NCBI GenBank assembly: GCA_034387635.1
Contig: JAOANU010000019.1
Span: forward strand, 124,001 to 188,000
Length of the DNA: 64,000 bases
From: Rhodosporidiobolus odoratus
Lineage: Eukaryota; Basidiomycota; Microbotryomycetes; Sporidiobolales; Sporidiobolaceae
Direction: 5' to 3'
Part shown: piece after piece, positions 54,743 to 64,000 of the stretch
How the letters are laid out: every line of letters starts with the position of its first letter
How positions within the stretch are numbered: position 1 is the stretch's first letter
The notes under the pieces: generated by a model
Told to the model about the DNA's origin: nothing
Seen by the model: the letters and a program-made list of their open reading frames with translations, nothing else
Databases searched by the model: none
Program-made: the position numbers and the translations under genes

Positions 54743-55905
54743 GGCGAATGAGCCACGGGTAGCTCGCTTGACATTGCCTTGACTAGTCCCGCATCAATAA
54801 CTCCGTACATCCCTTGAAGCAGCGTGACGAGAGAGACTGCGGTAGCTTTTCTTATTGACCTTCTCAACTACGTTTTCTGAATCGATGTTGTGAAGCGCAA
54901 GCCCGTAAGACTAACCGTGCTAGGCGTACCTACAGACAGAATAGGTGCAACCATACCCTATCACGCTACAATTGCCGCAGAGAGGCGCCTCTGATCGGAC
55001 CCCCGTTCGCGCGCACCTGCGCTCAATATTGTCAGTCAATCGGAGGGACTTGTAGGCCGTCTCGTAAACAAGCCGAACATATGAGCGCTGACGACGGCTA
55101 GAGAGCTAAAGAAAGAGAGACAAGAAATGAACGAAGAGAGAGCGAGAACAGGGCAGCGCTGTTGTACACGTCGAAGGTGTCCAAGGAGCTTGTCAGCTCA
55201 TTCACGGTAGGATTAGAGTTATCTGAAGTTGCAGGAAGGCGTGCCAGTGAAAGGGAACGAGCAGGAGGAAGTAGAAGAAGCAGGCTACAGCTGCGAGGAT
55301 GGCTGGGATCTCCCTTCCCCAACTGCACAAGCTGCATGAGTCGGCTCATAGCTTGTAGCGTCAAGCAATAACATGATGTTGCGGCTAGTCAGCAGTAGAG
55401 CTTGGGGAACACAGACGAGCGAGGGACAACGGGAAAGGCGTATTGAGAAGGTCCATCGCATCTTCCTCCCATCCAACAAGCCGCTGGCGCACTACATACA
55501 TATCTTTGCGAGTCAAGCCAGGGTACAGCGGCTCGGCAAGGACGGGCAAGGCCATGCTTGTTGCGGCGGTGATCGGGCGGTGAAAAGACAACTCGGCGAG
55601 GTATGTTGAGAGGAGTAGGTGCGTTGCCGGGACGTCAAGGTGCCTGAAGGCTTGAACAGCTACCTTGTACCTGCCTTGGTCTTGAGGCGCGAAAAGGAGA
55701 AGAGGCGGAGCGCAGTGCAGGGCGTGCGGTATCGACTTGACATGAGCGGATCCTGGACGAGGGCGAGGCGAGACGAGCACATGAGGACCGGCGATTCCGG
55801 CATGTTGCGTTGAAGAGAGGATCGTTCTTACCCGAGACTGTCCCCTGCGCGGTGAGGGTGGCTCCGCCGCATCTTACTCCTTTCCAGCCATTTTTCCTTC
55901 CTTCC
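54743..55905. other. unresolved region with possible minus-strand exons
   Basis: No complete gene could be built. On the minus strand, 55700-55440 reads like coding sequence (RYKVAVQAFRHLDVPATHLL, then MALPVLAEPLYPGLTRKDM and YVVRQRLVGWEEDAMDLL), but no start or splice partner in frame is clear. A second candidate exon near 55330-55180 reads MSRLMQLVQLGKGDP and ELTSSLDTFDVYNSAALFS. A short minus-strand gene with several introns is likely. From 54743 to about 55100 I see nothing. Confidence 0.35.
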
Positions 55906-56660
55906 TCAACCCAGTAACCCGACCCTGACCACCTCCGCCCTTTCCCTACCCCTCTGTACCTCCTTGAATAGCTCCTGCACACGCTGATTCGCAGCGTCGA
56001 GGTGGAACTGGCCCAGTTCCGGCGGGGGCAGAGCGGCTGAATCGACAGATGAGGAGGTCGAAGCTGAGGGGACGAAGCCGCCGAGGGAGGAGCGGGAGAG
56101 GAGAGAGAGAAGGGCAGTGAGGGAGTCAAGCGAGTGGGTCGGGTCTGCGGGAAGACAGACGTGAGCGTTTCAGGCTCGGAACTGGAGATGCTGTTTGCGG
56201 GTGCCTTTCCTTCAGATAGAAGAAGAGCAATTGTAGCGAGAAGATGTCGCACAACGAACGTACCTATGTTCTTTCCGCCTTGCTCGAACGCGCCTTCGTA
56301 CGTGTCAAGTAGTGCCATTACCTCGCTTTCAACCCTGTCGAGCAACCCCTCAGCTCCATCCCCGAGCGCGCTTCCCGCTTGTGCTCCCAGGACGACTCCA
56401 ACGGCTCTCCTTGCCTCGACCTGTGGATCTTGAACCTGGAGACCGGCAGCTGGTCCGCGAGTGCTGGTGTTTGCTCGGAGCGATCGAGGTCCGGTGGGCA
56501 CGGAGAGAGAGCTAGGTTGGGGTTGGGCGGCTGAGACTAAGGCACGGGGAGAAGGACGGTGAGCGGGAGATTGTGCTGTTTGTAGAGGGTGGTAGGCGGG
56601 GCTTTGAGCGAATTGAGGCAGGGGAGGAGGAGAGGATTGGGATGGGAACGGCGATTGCAT
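55906..56660 (-). CDS. small helical protein, possibly Mediator subunit Med11-like
   Basis: Two exons are read: 56660-56264 and 56144-55906 (211 aa; in frame). The first ~85 residues are Pro/Gln/Ser-rich. Then come GLLDRVESEVMALLDTYEGA and FEQGGKNI, joined to DPTHSLDSLTALLSLL. The C-terminal helix is LDAANQRVQELFKEVQRGRE. A short helical N-terminal part with an E-x2-I/V...LL pattern and a C-terminal helix ending in a charged coil recalls Med11 of the Mediator head, but the match is loose and I do not claim it. It diverges from FAA1 with 191 bp between start codons. Confidence 0.6.
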
Positions 56661-56851
56661 GAAGGAGTAGCTCGTCTGGGTAAGGCGTGGAGGCTGCTCC
56701 TAAGTAGATGGCTATCGAGCTGGTATAGTCAGATAAGTCGTTGTGGTAGAATGGAGATCAACTTCATCATCGCCGGCCGCCTTTGATATCAACTCATACT
56801 CGCTTGCGTACATCCAAACCACCATACACGACGCCGTACAACTGCAAGCCC

Positions 56852-59800
56852 ATGCTAGGCTACTCTCAACCCACTACCGTCGAAGTCAGCTCTCTCTTCG
56901 CTACCCTCTCCCCCCCCCCCCCCCCCACCCCCAGTTTCATCTAACCCTCCTTACTCCCCGAAATAGGTCGGTCCCCCAGCTCGGCCTGGTCAGTCTCGCA
57001 CACGGCGATACCATGCCACCGCCGACAAACTCGTCGACTCACCCTCGCCCGAGGTCAAGGTCATTGCCGACTTGCTCGCTCACAGCGTCAAGACTCGCCC
57101 GGACCATGAGGCAGTTGGCTGGAGGGACGTCGTGCAGGTTCATACAGAGGAGAAGGAGGTCACAAAGGTGCGCAATAGTCCCGCTGAGCGTACGGGGGTT
57201 GCGCAAGCTAACAAGTCTTGTCTTCGCCCTTCTGCGTTTTCTCCCTTGTCGGACTTTGCCTCGCGCTTTCTCCTCTTCTCCATACCTCGCCTATCCTCAC
57301 CTCCGAATCAATCCGAATGCTAACACGCGCCGTATCACCTGAACTACAACCGTTCTCAGAACGTCGGCGGCAAAGAAGTCAAGGAAAAGAAGAGCTGGCA
57401 GTACTTTGAACTCTCGCCCTATAAGACTATGACCTATCGCGAGCTCGGCGCTGAGGTCAAAGACGCTGCGTCCGCACTCGTCGAACTCGGCCACAATAGG
57501 GAGACTATCTTTAACATCTACAGTCAGACGGGCGTGCATTGGCAAGTAATGGCTAATGGTGCGATTCTTCTTCGCTCTCTTTCCTCGAACACTACCGCTT
57601 ACACGCTCCGTCCCTCGCTGCACGCAGCCTGTGCTACCCAAAGCATCACCTTCGCGACAGCTTACGACTCGCTTGGCGAATCTGGCGTACGTCCTGGCTT
57701 CCTTCCTCCCCGTTCCCACAGGCGTCATGACCTTCCATCACGCCGCTCTCGGTCGTACTGAATCACGATCTCCCTTTCTACGGCTGACTGCAGCTCGAGC
57801 ACTCCCTTCTTGAGCCCTCGGTTCACGGCGTCTTCACCAATGCCGCGCTCCTCCCCACTCTCTCAGCCGTTCTGTCCCGCACTCTCTCCGTCAAAGTCCT
57901 CATCTACGACGGCTCCCCTCGCGAACTCTCTCTGCCGGCAACATCCAAAGCTCTCGACAAGATCAAGCAAGAGAGACCGGATGTCAAATTGGTTGTCTGG
58001 GATGAGTTTGTGAAGCTCGGGAGGGAACATCCGAAGGAACCGCAGTTGCCTAAGCCGGAGGATACAGCCTTGATCATGTATACCAGTGGGAGTACGGGAG
58101 CGCCGAGTGAGTTGCGACTGTCTCGCGATTTCGTCATCCTGTTCCTCCATTGAGATCTCGAGGGCTGATCTTCCTCCGCGTCGTCGTCACAGAGGGTGTC
58201 GAGCTCACCAACGCAAACGTCGTGGCCGTTGGTGCGTCATTCCTCGTGCGCCTGCATGGGTCTGCGCTGCTGCCGAGGCTGACCTTCCTAACCATGAACA
58301 ATTTCGGCCGCTCCTCATGTCTTCTTCAACTTTCGCCTCTTCTGCGTGTGTTCACAGTCGCTGGTACTATGGCAATGGTTCAGCAACTCATCACTCCGGA
58401 CGCACGCTTCATCGCCTTTTTGCCTCTCGCTCATGTACGTCATTCAGTCACCTTTCAGCACTTCTTGCACCAGTTGACTGACAATTTCCGTACTCTCCAC
58501 ATCTGTATATACCACTCGCGCTACACTCTCTGTCTCCCACCTTGCACACTTGTACTATGTTGACCCTCCCTCCACCAGATCTTCGAGTTTGCCGTCGAGC
58601 TAACCATTCTTCACGTCGGCATCGTCATGGGTTACGGAACCGTCAAGACCTTGTCTGACTTAAGCGTTCGGAACTGTGTCGGAGACATCAGGGAATGGAA
58701 ACCGACAATCATGGTTGGAGTGCCGGCGGTTTGGGAACAGAGTACGTTGCACCGCTTTTCCTCCCCTCATACCCTGCGCCTTCCGCTGTATCGCTGCAGG
58801 AAGCGTCGTAACACTGCGAATGCGCGCAGGACTGAACGGAACCTTCCGCGACGTCCACAGTCCGTAAAGGTATCCTCTCGAAAGCGGCCGCCTCGGGTAA
58901 AGTGGCCAATGCCGTCTTCCATGGGTCCCTGTCGCTCAAACACTACACTCGTGGGATCCCGCTTTTTGGGAGATTTGTGGGCGGGGTTCTTGATGCGGTC
59001 GTGTTCAAGGCGGTTAAGCAGGGAACGGGTGGAAAATTGAAGTATGTGGTTAATGGAGGTATGTTCTCTTGTTCGGTCTCTTCAGTTCTCCATCGATCTG
59101 GTACTTCTCATGGGACGAGCGTTGCTGATCCCATGCTGCAGGCGCTGGTCTCTCCGTGTCCACGCACGAGTTCCTGCAGAACACCATCACGCCGTATACG
59201 ATTCAAGGCTACGGAGGAACCGAAACCGCAGCGTATGTCTCTTCCTCCTCCCTCTGACGCCTATGCCGCCTATGCTAAAACCCATCCTCTCTTTCCACCT
59301 CAATCCTGCTTCTTCCCCCTTCAACCCATGCGCGGCGCGTACTTGCAGTATCTCTGTCGTCTGTCCCCCCTGGATCGCTCAAGCAGGTATTATCGGCGTT
59401 CCCACCCCGGCCGTCGAAATCCAACTTCGAGACTTTGAGGAAGCGGGGTATTTGGTGACGAACGATCCGCCTCAGGGGGAAATTTGTTTGAGGGGCCCGA
59501 CGGTTATGAAGAGCTACTGTAAGGTTTCTCTTCTTTCCCCCTTGATCGGTTCAGGAATCTGGCGTCGAACCGACGACTGCAATGAGCCTCGAGGCGTGTT
59601 TACGAACGAGACATACTGAAGCTGCATTCTTTTCCCCTTGTCCTGCACAGTCAAGCAACCGGAATTAACGAAGGAGGCCATCACGGAGGATGGATGGTAC
59701 GCTTCTGTTCCGAAAGCTTCCTTCGCGTTCCCCCAACTGACTTGCCGTGCTCTTCTCCGCCAGGTACTTGACGGGAGATATCGGTCAACTCAACTCTGTA

Positions 59801-60685
59801 GGTCGCGCTGTCGGACGCGGCTTCCGCGACCGCTCCTGCCTGAGCGATGGACGCGCTGAATTGGTGGAAGAGTCCGACGTCTATGGCGAATTCAGCTGAC
59901 CGTCTCTGTTCAACAGGATGGCACCTACTCGGTCATTGACCGCAAGAAGAACCTTGTCAAGCTCCAGGGTGGCGAATACATCGCGCTAGAACGGCTAGAG
60001 TGAGTGTTCCCCCACTCTCTCTATCGTGTAGCTTGACTACTGATTGGGCAACACCCCGACAGATCCATCTTGAAATCCTGCAGCTACGTTTCGAACATCA
60101 TGGTTCACGCCGATCCGAACGCCTCGCGACCTATGGCTGTAAGCTGGCTCTTCCTGTGACCATCACTCCCTCCGCTGACCGTCCCTTCGCCCTCGTCTTT
60201 ACGCGCACAGATCGTCGTCCCCCACGAGTCGAACCTCAAGAATCTCCTCCGGTCTAACCCGTCCCTCCTACCCGACTCAGTCCCCGACGGCAGCGTCGAC
60301 AAAGCCGACTGGACCGCCGACGTCTGTCGAAACGAGAAGGTCCGGAAAGCCGTCTTGGATGACTTGAATGCGGTGGGGAAGAAAAGCGGATTGAAGCCTC
60401 TAGGTTCGTTCGCTTCCGAGGTTTATGCCGATGCTGGAGACGCCACTGACGTTGTGAGTTCGGGCAGAACAACTCCAGACAGTCGTGCTTTGTCCGGAGG
60501 AATGGACCCCTCAGAATGGATTCTTGACTGCCGCACAGAAGTTGCAGAGGAAACTCATTGTCAAGGAGTACGAGGAGGAGATCAAGGTGCGCTCTGTTCC
60601 CGTCTCTCTCTTTCTCTTGCGAGCTTGTAGGAAGAAGGATGGCCTGAGGCTGATCCGCTTTGCTGGGCAGGCAAACTACCCTTGA
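56852..60685 (+). CDS. FAA1: long-chain fatty acid-CoA ligase (Faa1-type)
   Basis: Eighteen exons are read, from 56852-56884 (MLGYSQPTTVE) through 56967-57167, 57360-57558 and so on to 60483-60586 and 60671-60685. They give 697 aa in frame, the normal Faa1 length. Marks along the protein: WRDVVQVHTEEKEVTK, LIMYTSGSTGAP with KGVEL (ATP/AMP motif), FIAFLPLAH, GYGGTETAA, DGWYLTGDIG, and KNLVKLQGGEYIALERLES (the FACS signature, fatty-acid side). The end is VLCPEEWTPQNGFLTAAQK. The enzyme activates long-chain fatty acids to acyl-CoA for lipid synthesis and beta-oxidation, at the ER, lipid droplets or plasma membrane. Every splice phase checked fits. Intron 1 holds a 17-base C run. Oleaginous red yeasts rely on this step. 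Confidence 0.93.
56910..56926 (+). repeat. 17-base poly-C run in FAA1 intron 1
   Basis: An uninterrupted run of C, followed by acccccag, sits between the GTCAGC donor at 56885 and the frame-supported acceptor AAATAG at 56966. The opposite strand could form a G-quadruplex. The nearer ccccag at 56934 would break the frame. Confidence 0.9.
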
Positions 60686-60919
60686 GCATGATTCTTCTCG
60701 AGTTGGCCCTCGTACCAAGCCTGGCTGGCTTCCCCTCCTGTCGTCAGTAGAACAGTGTGATCCTTACTTTGTGTTGTAACCAGCTGTCCTTTCTTTGGTG
60801 CCTTTGCGCTTGCTCCAGGTCTGGTAGATACCGGGCCGTTGCATTTCAATCGTTTCTGCTTCTCATCCTTTTTAAGCTTAACTTTCAGACAGTACACTCA
60901 ATGGGCGCCGGCGAATGCG

Positions 60920-62285
60920 CTAATCGTCATCCGGGATGCAGTACATCCTACTCAGGTTGAGGTACACCAGCTTCGGCCCACGGTAGACGAACGGGAATCT
61001 GTCGAGCTCTGCGTCTGGGAGGGAATCCCAATAGACTTTGTCAATTTCGTCTTCTAGCTCTTCGCTGAGCTTGGGCGGGTCGATGTAGCCTTGGTTGTCA
61101 CTGTGGCGCATCTTGAGCGTCGGTCCGAAGTACATGACTCCGCGCAAGGAAGAGAGCGCAGACTCCCTTCGAGACCGACCGACGATGGAGTAAAATACAC
61201 GCAGAAGTGAACACATATTTATCCGTAGCGCTGACGTTCTGAAGTTCGCGCATAGAGGGGAAGGACGGGTTGCAGAAAATTAGGAGCAGCTCGAGGTCGT
61301 CGGCGAATTGAAGTTGAAGATAATTGAGGCTGGACCAAGGGGAGTTTTTGATTGGGTCGGTGGCAGAGATGTCGGCGAGCATGGACGTGATGAAGGAGAC
61401 GGAATGGGTTGGGTCGCGATCATAGATGGAGAGGAAGGAAGGGTACTCAGAATGAGCACGCTCGAGAAGCTCGAAGTGCAGGGTCGGGCTGCCGCAGTCC
61501 AAGTTGTAACGGCAGATTGGAAATAGTCTGTACTCCGGTATTTTGCACCGCTCGTCCCAGTCTGGCTCAGCTTCAGCTGACTTGTCGTGGTCGACATCGA
61601 GGACAGCTGCGGATTCATCCAGGTTGAGGTAATGTAGCCCTTCGAGAAGGTATACCATGACCGGACCAGCGGTGAAGTAGTCTTCGGCACAGAGCTCAAT
61701 GCGCTGCAGCTGACCGCGGATCCTGGATAGCGGATCGAGGAGGGTGGCGAGGAAATGCGATTTGAGGTGAAAATCGGAAATACTGAGTTTCGTCAGGCGA
61801 TTGAGCAGACCTAGTGAAGCGCGCTGTCGAGTTTGAGCCACCTGTCGCATGGCTGAAAAGACAGTATGTTTTCGTCGTTTGTCGCGATCTGCCCGAGTGA
61901 ACAGAAAAGTCATGAATAGGCAACGCTTGTTGCGAACCGGAGCGCGATAGACGAAGTCATACCTCGTGAATCGTGTGCGCTGTGAGCCACTGCTTGACGT
62001 CCGGCTTACATACCGTACACGGATTGGCCGTCCCAAGGAGCCCACGCTGGACTTGGCGGAGACTCGAAGACTCGACGAAACGGTACAGAAATGGCGGCAG
62101 CGCGCGGTGCATCCGTTTACTTGTGCGCATGAAGCGGGCGAGTGGATCCGCGCTTTGGCCACTGTCCCACCAAGCGATGAGGAGTTCAGCTGCCGGCAGA
62201 GGAGGTTAGCGAAACCATCCTCGCGTGGTCAGAAGAAACACGCACCTGCGATACAGTAAAGTAGCTCGACGGGTAGCTTGTCCAT
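60920..62285 (-). CDS. F-box/LRR-like protein, left member of the right-hand divergent pair
   Basis: Four exons are read: 62285-62246, 62189-62019, 61852-61236 and 61162-60920 (356 aa; in frame). Exon 1 is MDKLPVELLYCIA, the F-box start shared with the 30112 gene. Exon 2 continues AELLIAWWDSGQS and RFMRTSKRMHRALPPFLYRF. The LRR-like part has LNRLTKLSISDFHLKSHFLA, GQLQRIELCAEDYF, LNYLQLQFADDLELLLIF and FPSMRELQN. The end is FVYRGPKLVYLNLSRMYC followed by IPDDD. The acceptor of exon 4 (GGGAG) is weak, and the exon 2 donor (GTACGG) is less usual, so those two borders are tentative. It converges with FAA1, 234 bp apart, and diverges from the gene at 62406. An SCF substrate-receptor role is inferred. 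Confidence 0.75.
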
Positions 62286-62362
62286 CCTGACCGACAAGCG
62301 AGTCCGAGCGAGTCTTGAGCGGTATAGGAAGAGAAAGAAGTTGCAATTGGTTGGTTCCCGTC

Positions 62363-62384
62363 GACCACTCTCGCTCGGGCTGTG
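62363..62384. promoter_or_regulatory. conserved element in the 120-bp divergent F-box promoter
   Basis: Reads GACCACTCTCGCTCGGGCTGTG, a G-variant of the element at 5927 and 30022. Here the ATG of the other copies is GTG and the coding start lies 22 bp further right (62406). The element sits 78 bp from the start of the 62285 gene, as in the 30 kb pair. Confidence 0.45.
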
Positions 62385-62405
62385 ATTACAAGCTGGAGCG
62401 ACTAT

Positions 62406-64000
62406 ATGGACGGAAAGGGCGAATACATGTCGGACGTACCGGCGGCGACTACCTCAGCGTCGATACAAGGGATCGCGTTTGTGCCTCAGCGCCCGGGAGC
62501 AAAAGGTGCGTGGACCGTCGTATGGGCTGCACTGTTCCTTCAGGCTCATGTTCACACGCTACAGGGCCATACGGTGATCAGACGGTGTCTCTCACTGCGG
62601 AAAAACACCGATCCTCTGCAGCTCCCGTGAGGTTTTTCTGCTTTTGATGGGAACCTTCCTCAGAGACCCGCTCACCATATTGCACATTCAGCGCCAATTA
62701 CCAACCGAGCTCGTCACTCTGATTCTGGCGAACCGCTGCCTCGGGCCTCGCGATCTTGCCGCTTGCTCAGCATCCTCCCGAACTTTTCATGGGGTCGCTC
62801 GCAGTTTCCTTTTCCGCCAGGTCATCTTCGCAGTCGAGCGATGGGGAATGATCGAGTTCTTCCTCCGTGTTATCGAGCCGTACTCGACCCTATACCGAGT
62901 GCTGAGCTCGTCGAACGAACTCGCCTGCCAGGTCGAGAAACTCGTCGTTAGGTTCGTTCAGTCCGACGGCTCCTTTCGTCGCGCAAAAGGAGTCACTGCA
63001 AACGACGGCGCGGTGCAAGGCAAGCGTAACTCGGAGGAAGCCGATGACGAAACCGGGGTCGCAATATATGCCAGGCCGCACGATGCTCAGCTTTTCACTC
63101 GCTTCGCCTTCTTCGCCACCCTCCCCCGCCTGTGCCATCTCGTGTTCCAAGACGAGCTGCATGGTGGGGCCGCCCAGGATTACTCATTGTTCCTGCGAGG
63201 TACCACCTTTCTCCACATCACATCTCTCGAAGCGCCGTCCTTCCCCCCAAGCCTGGCACAAACCTTTCCATCCCTCATTCACCTCATCACGACCTTAGCG
63301 GATAATGATCAATGGTTCTCCCAGCGCTCCATCTCACCACCAGCTCTGCACAGTCTCGGCGTAAAAGGCGAAGAGCACAACCACGACACGATGGACTGGC
63401 TTCTCAGCAACTCGAGTCTTACTCTGCAGAGCCTCGTCCTCCCTTATTGCCCCTACGACGACTCGACGGACGCGGAAGGTACTTTCCACCCCGACTTGTC
63501 CCGTCTCACGTCTCTCGCAACGCTCACCCTCAACCTCGTCGCCACGGGTCCGGTCCCGCTGTATCTTCGCCGTGACCCAACCCTGATCCCAGCTTTACCT
63601 CCCAATCTCGTCTCCCTCACCTTGCGTGAACGAGAACGCGGCATCCTGTGGGGACCCCTCGAAAGCTGTTTCACCTCCGGCCTACCCGCCACACTCCGCC
63701 ATCTCACTTTCGAGCCCGACCTGATCGAACCGAGCCACCTCTCGCGACTCATCGAAGGCACGCGGTATGAGCGCGCTCGCACCAATTTCGAGTCTATCAC
63801 GGTCGAATGCCTCGACCCGGACGATTGGGTTCAAGCGCCTCGACCGGACTTTTGGGGACAGGACGAGGACGACAGTGACGACGAAGAGAGCGACGATGAT
63901 GTTGATGAGAACCCGGATGTCTGGACGGAAGGGCGACGAGCAATACTCGCGCAGCTGTGTTCTTCGCGTGGCATCACCCTGAAGGTACGCCAAGTTGCGC
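62406..64000 (+). CDS. F-box/LRR-like protein, right member of the divergent pair (runs off window)
   Basis: Exons read: 62406-62505 (MDGKGEYMSDVPAATTSASI...), 62565-62626 and from 62692 to beyond the window; phases fit. The third exon begins at the conserved intron position with RQLPTELVTLILANRCLG, then PRDLAACSASSRTFHGVARS. LRR-like segments follow: CQVEKLVVRFV, LPRLCHLVFQDEL, FPSLIHLITTLA, LTLQSLVLPYC, LTSLATLTLNLVA and LPATLRHLTFEPDL. Near the edge comes an acidic run (GQDEDDSDDEESDDDVDENP). The frame stays open to base 64000; a possible donor (AAG|GTACGC) lies at about 63985. The layout matches the intact gene at 28479-30024. Function as an SCF receptor is inferred. Confidence 0.8.

Noticed and set aside
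1..64000. CRISPR arrays, rRNA, insertion elements or a biosynthetic cluster
   Set aside because: No regularly spaced repeats, rRNA-like sequence, transposase or reverse transcriptase motifs, or clustered biosynthetic enzymes were seen.

Overview
The window looks like chromosomal DNA of a basidiomycete yeast. A red-yeast-like member of Pucciniomycotina (Microbotryomycetes, Rhodotorula and relatives) fits best. The reasons are GC-rich coding DNA with C-ending codons, genes cut by many 50-100 nt introns whose donors are very often GTGCGT or GTAAGT and which often carry CTAAC/CTGAC before the acceptor, and fungal housekeeping genes on both strands with short spacers. Exon structures were read by eye from splice signals and reading frame; for most genes the summed exon lengths are a multiple of three. 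Boundaries may still be off by a base.

Layout from left to right. 1-6.4 kb: a degraded F-box/LRR-like gene, a large unknown protein, and a degraded divergent F-box pair. 6.5-10.2 kb: three tandem paralogues for small secreted, probably GPI-anchored Ser/Thr-rich proteins. 11.4-23.2 kb: complex I subunit NDUFS5, an unknown low-complexity protein, a Dgr2/WDR44-like WD40 protein, a CRIB-domain protein, an acidic coiled-coil protein and the splicing factor SDE2. 24.2-28.2 kb: an EDEM/Mnl1-type ER mannosidase with a PA domain. 28.5-31.5 kb: a head-to-head F-box pair. 31.9-46.3 kb: an NDUFA4-like subunit, decayed copies of the 3' half of DUS3, then a minus-strand run of DUS3, a short-chain reductase, a GRASP (Grh1) protein and a FAM72-like zinc protein. 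46.5-56.7 kb: a Nak1/Kic1-type kinase, CBP4 and POP5 (divergent), a nuclear-looking protein ending in a SUMO-interaction-like motif, and a small Med11-like protein. 56.9-60.7 kb: an 18-exon long-chain acyl-CoA synthetase. 60.9-64.0 kb: another head-to-head F-box pair, its right member running off the window.

Most genes are unrelated core functions (mitochondrial complexes I, III and IV, tRNA and pre-mRNA processing, secretory pathway, lipid activation, polarity signalling). The accessory signal comes from two lineage-specific families. One is an F-box/LRR-like family with seven loci, six of them in three head-to-head pairs whose start codons lie about 85-120 bp apart; several members are visibly decaying. 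The other is the tandem secreted-protein family. These two families, the DUS3 tandem duplication and the inverted F-box duplication 24 kb apart are the most interesting content. No tRNA, rRNA, CRISPR array or intact transposon was found.
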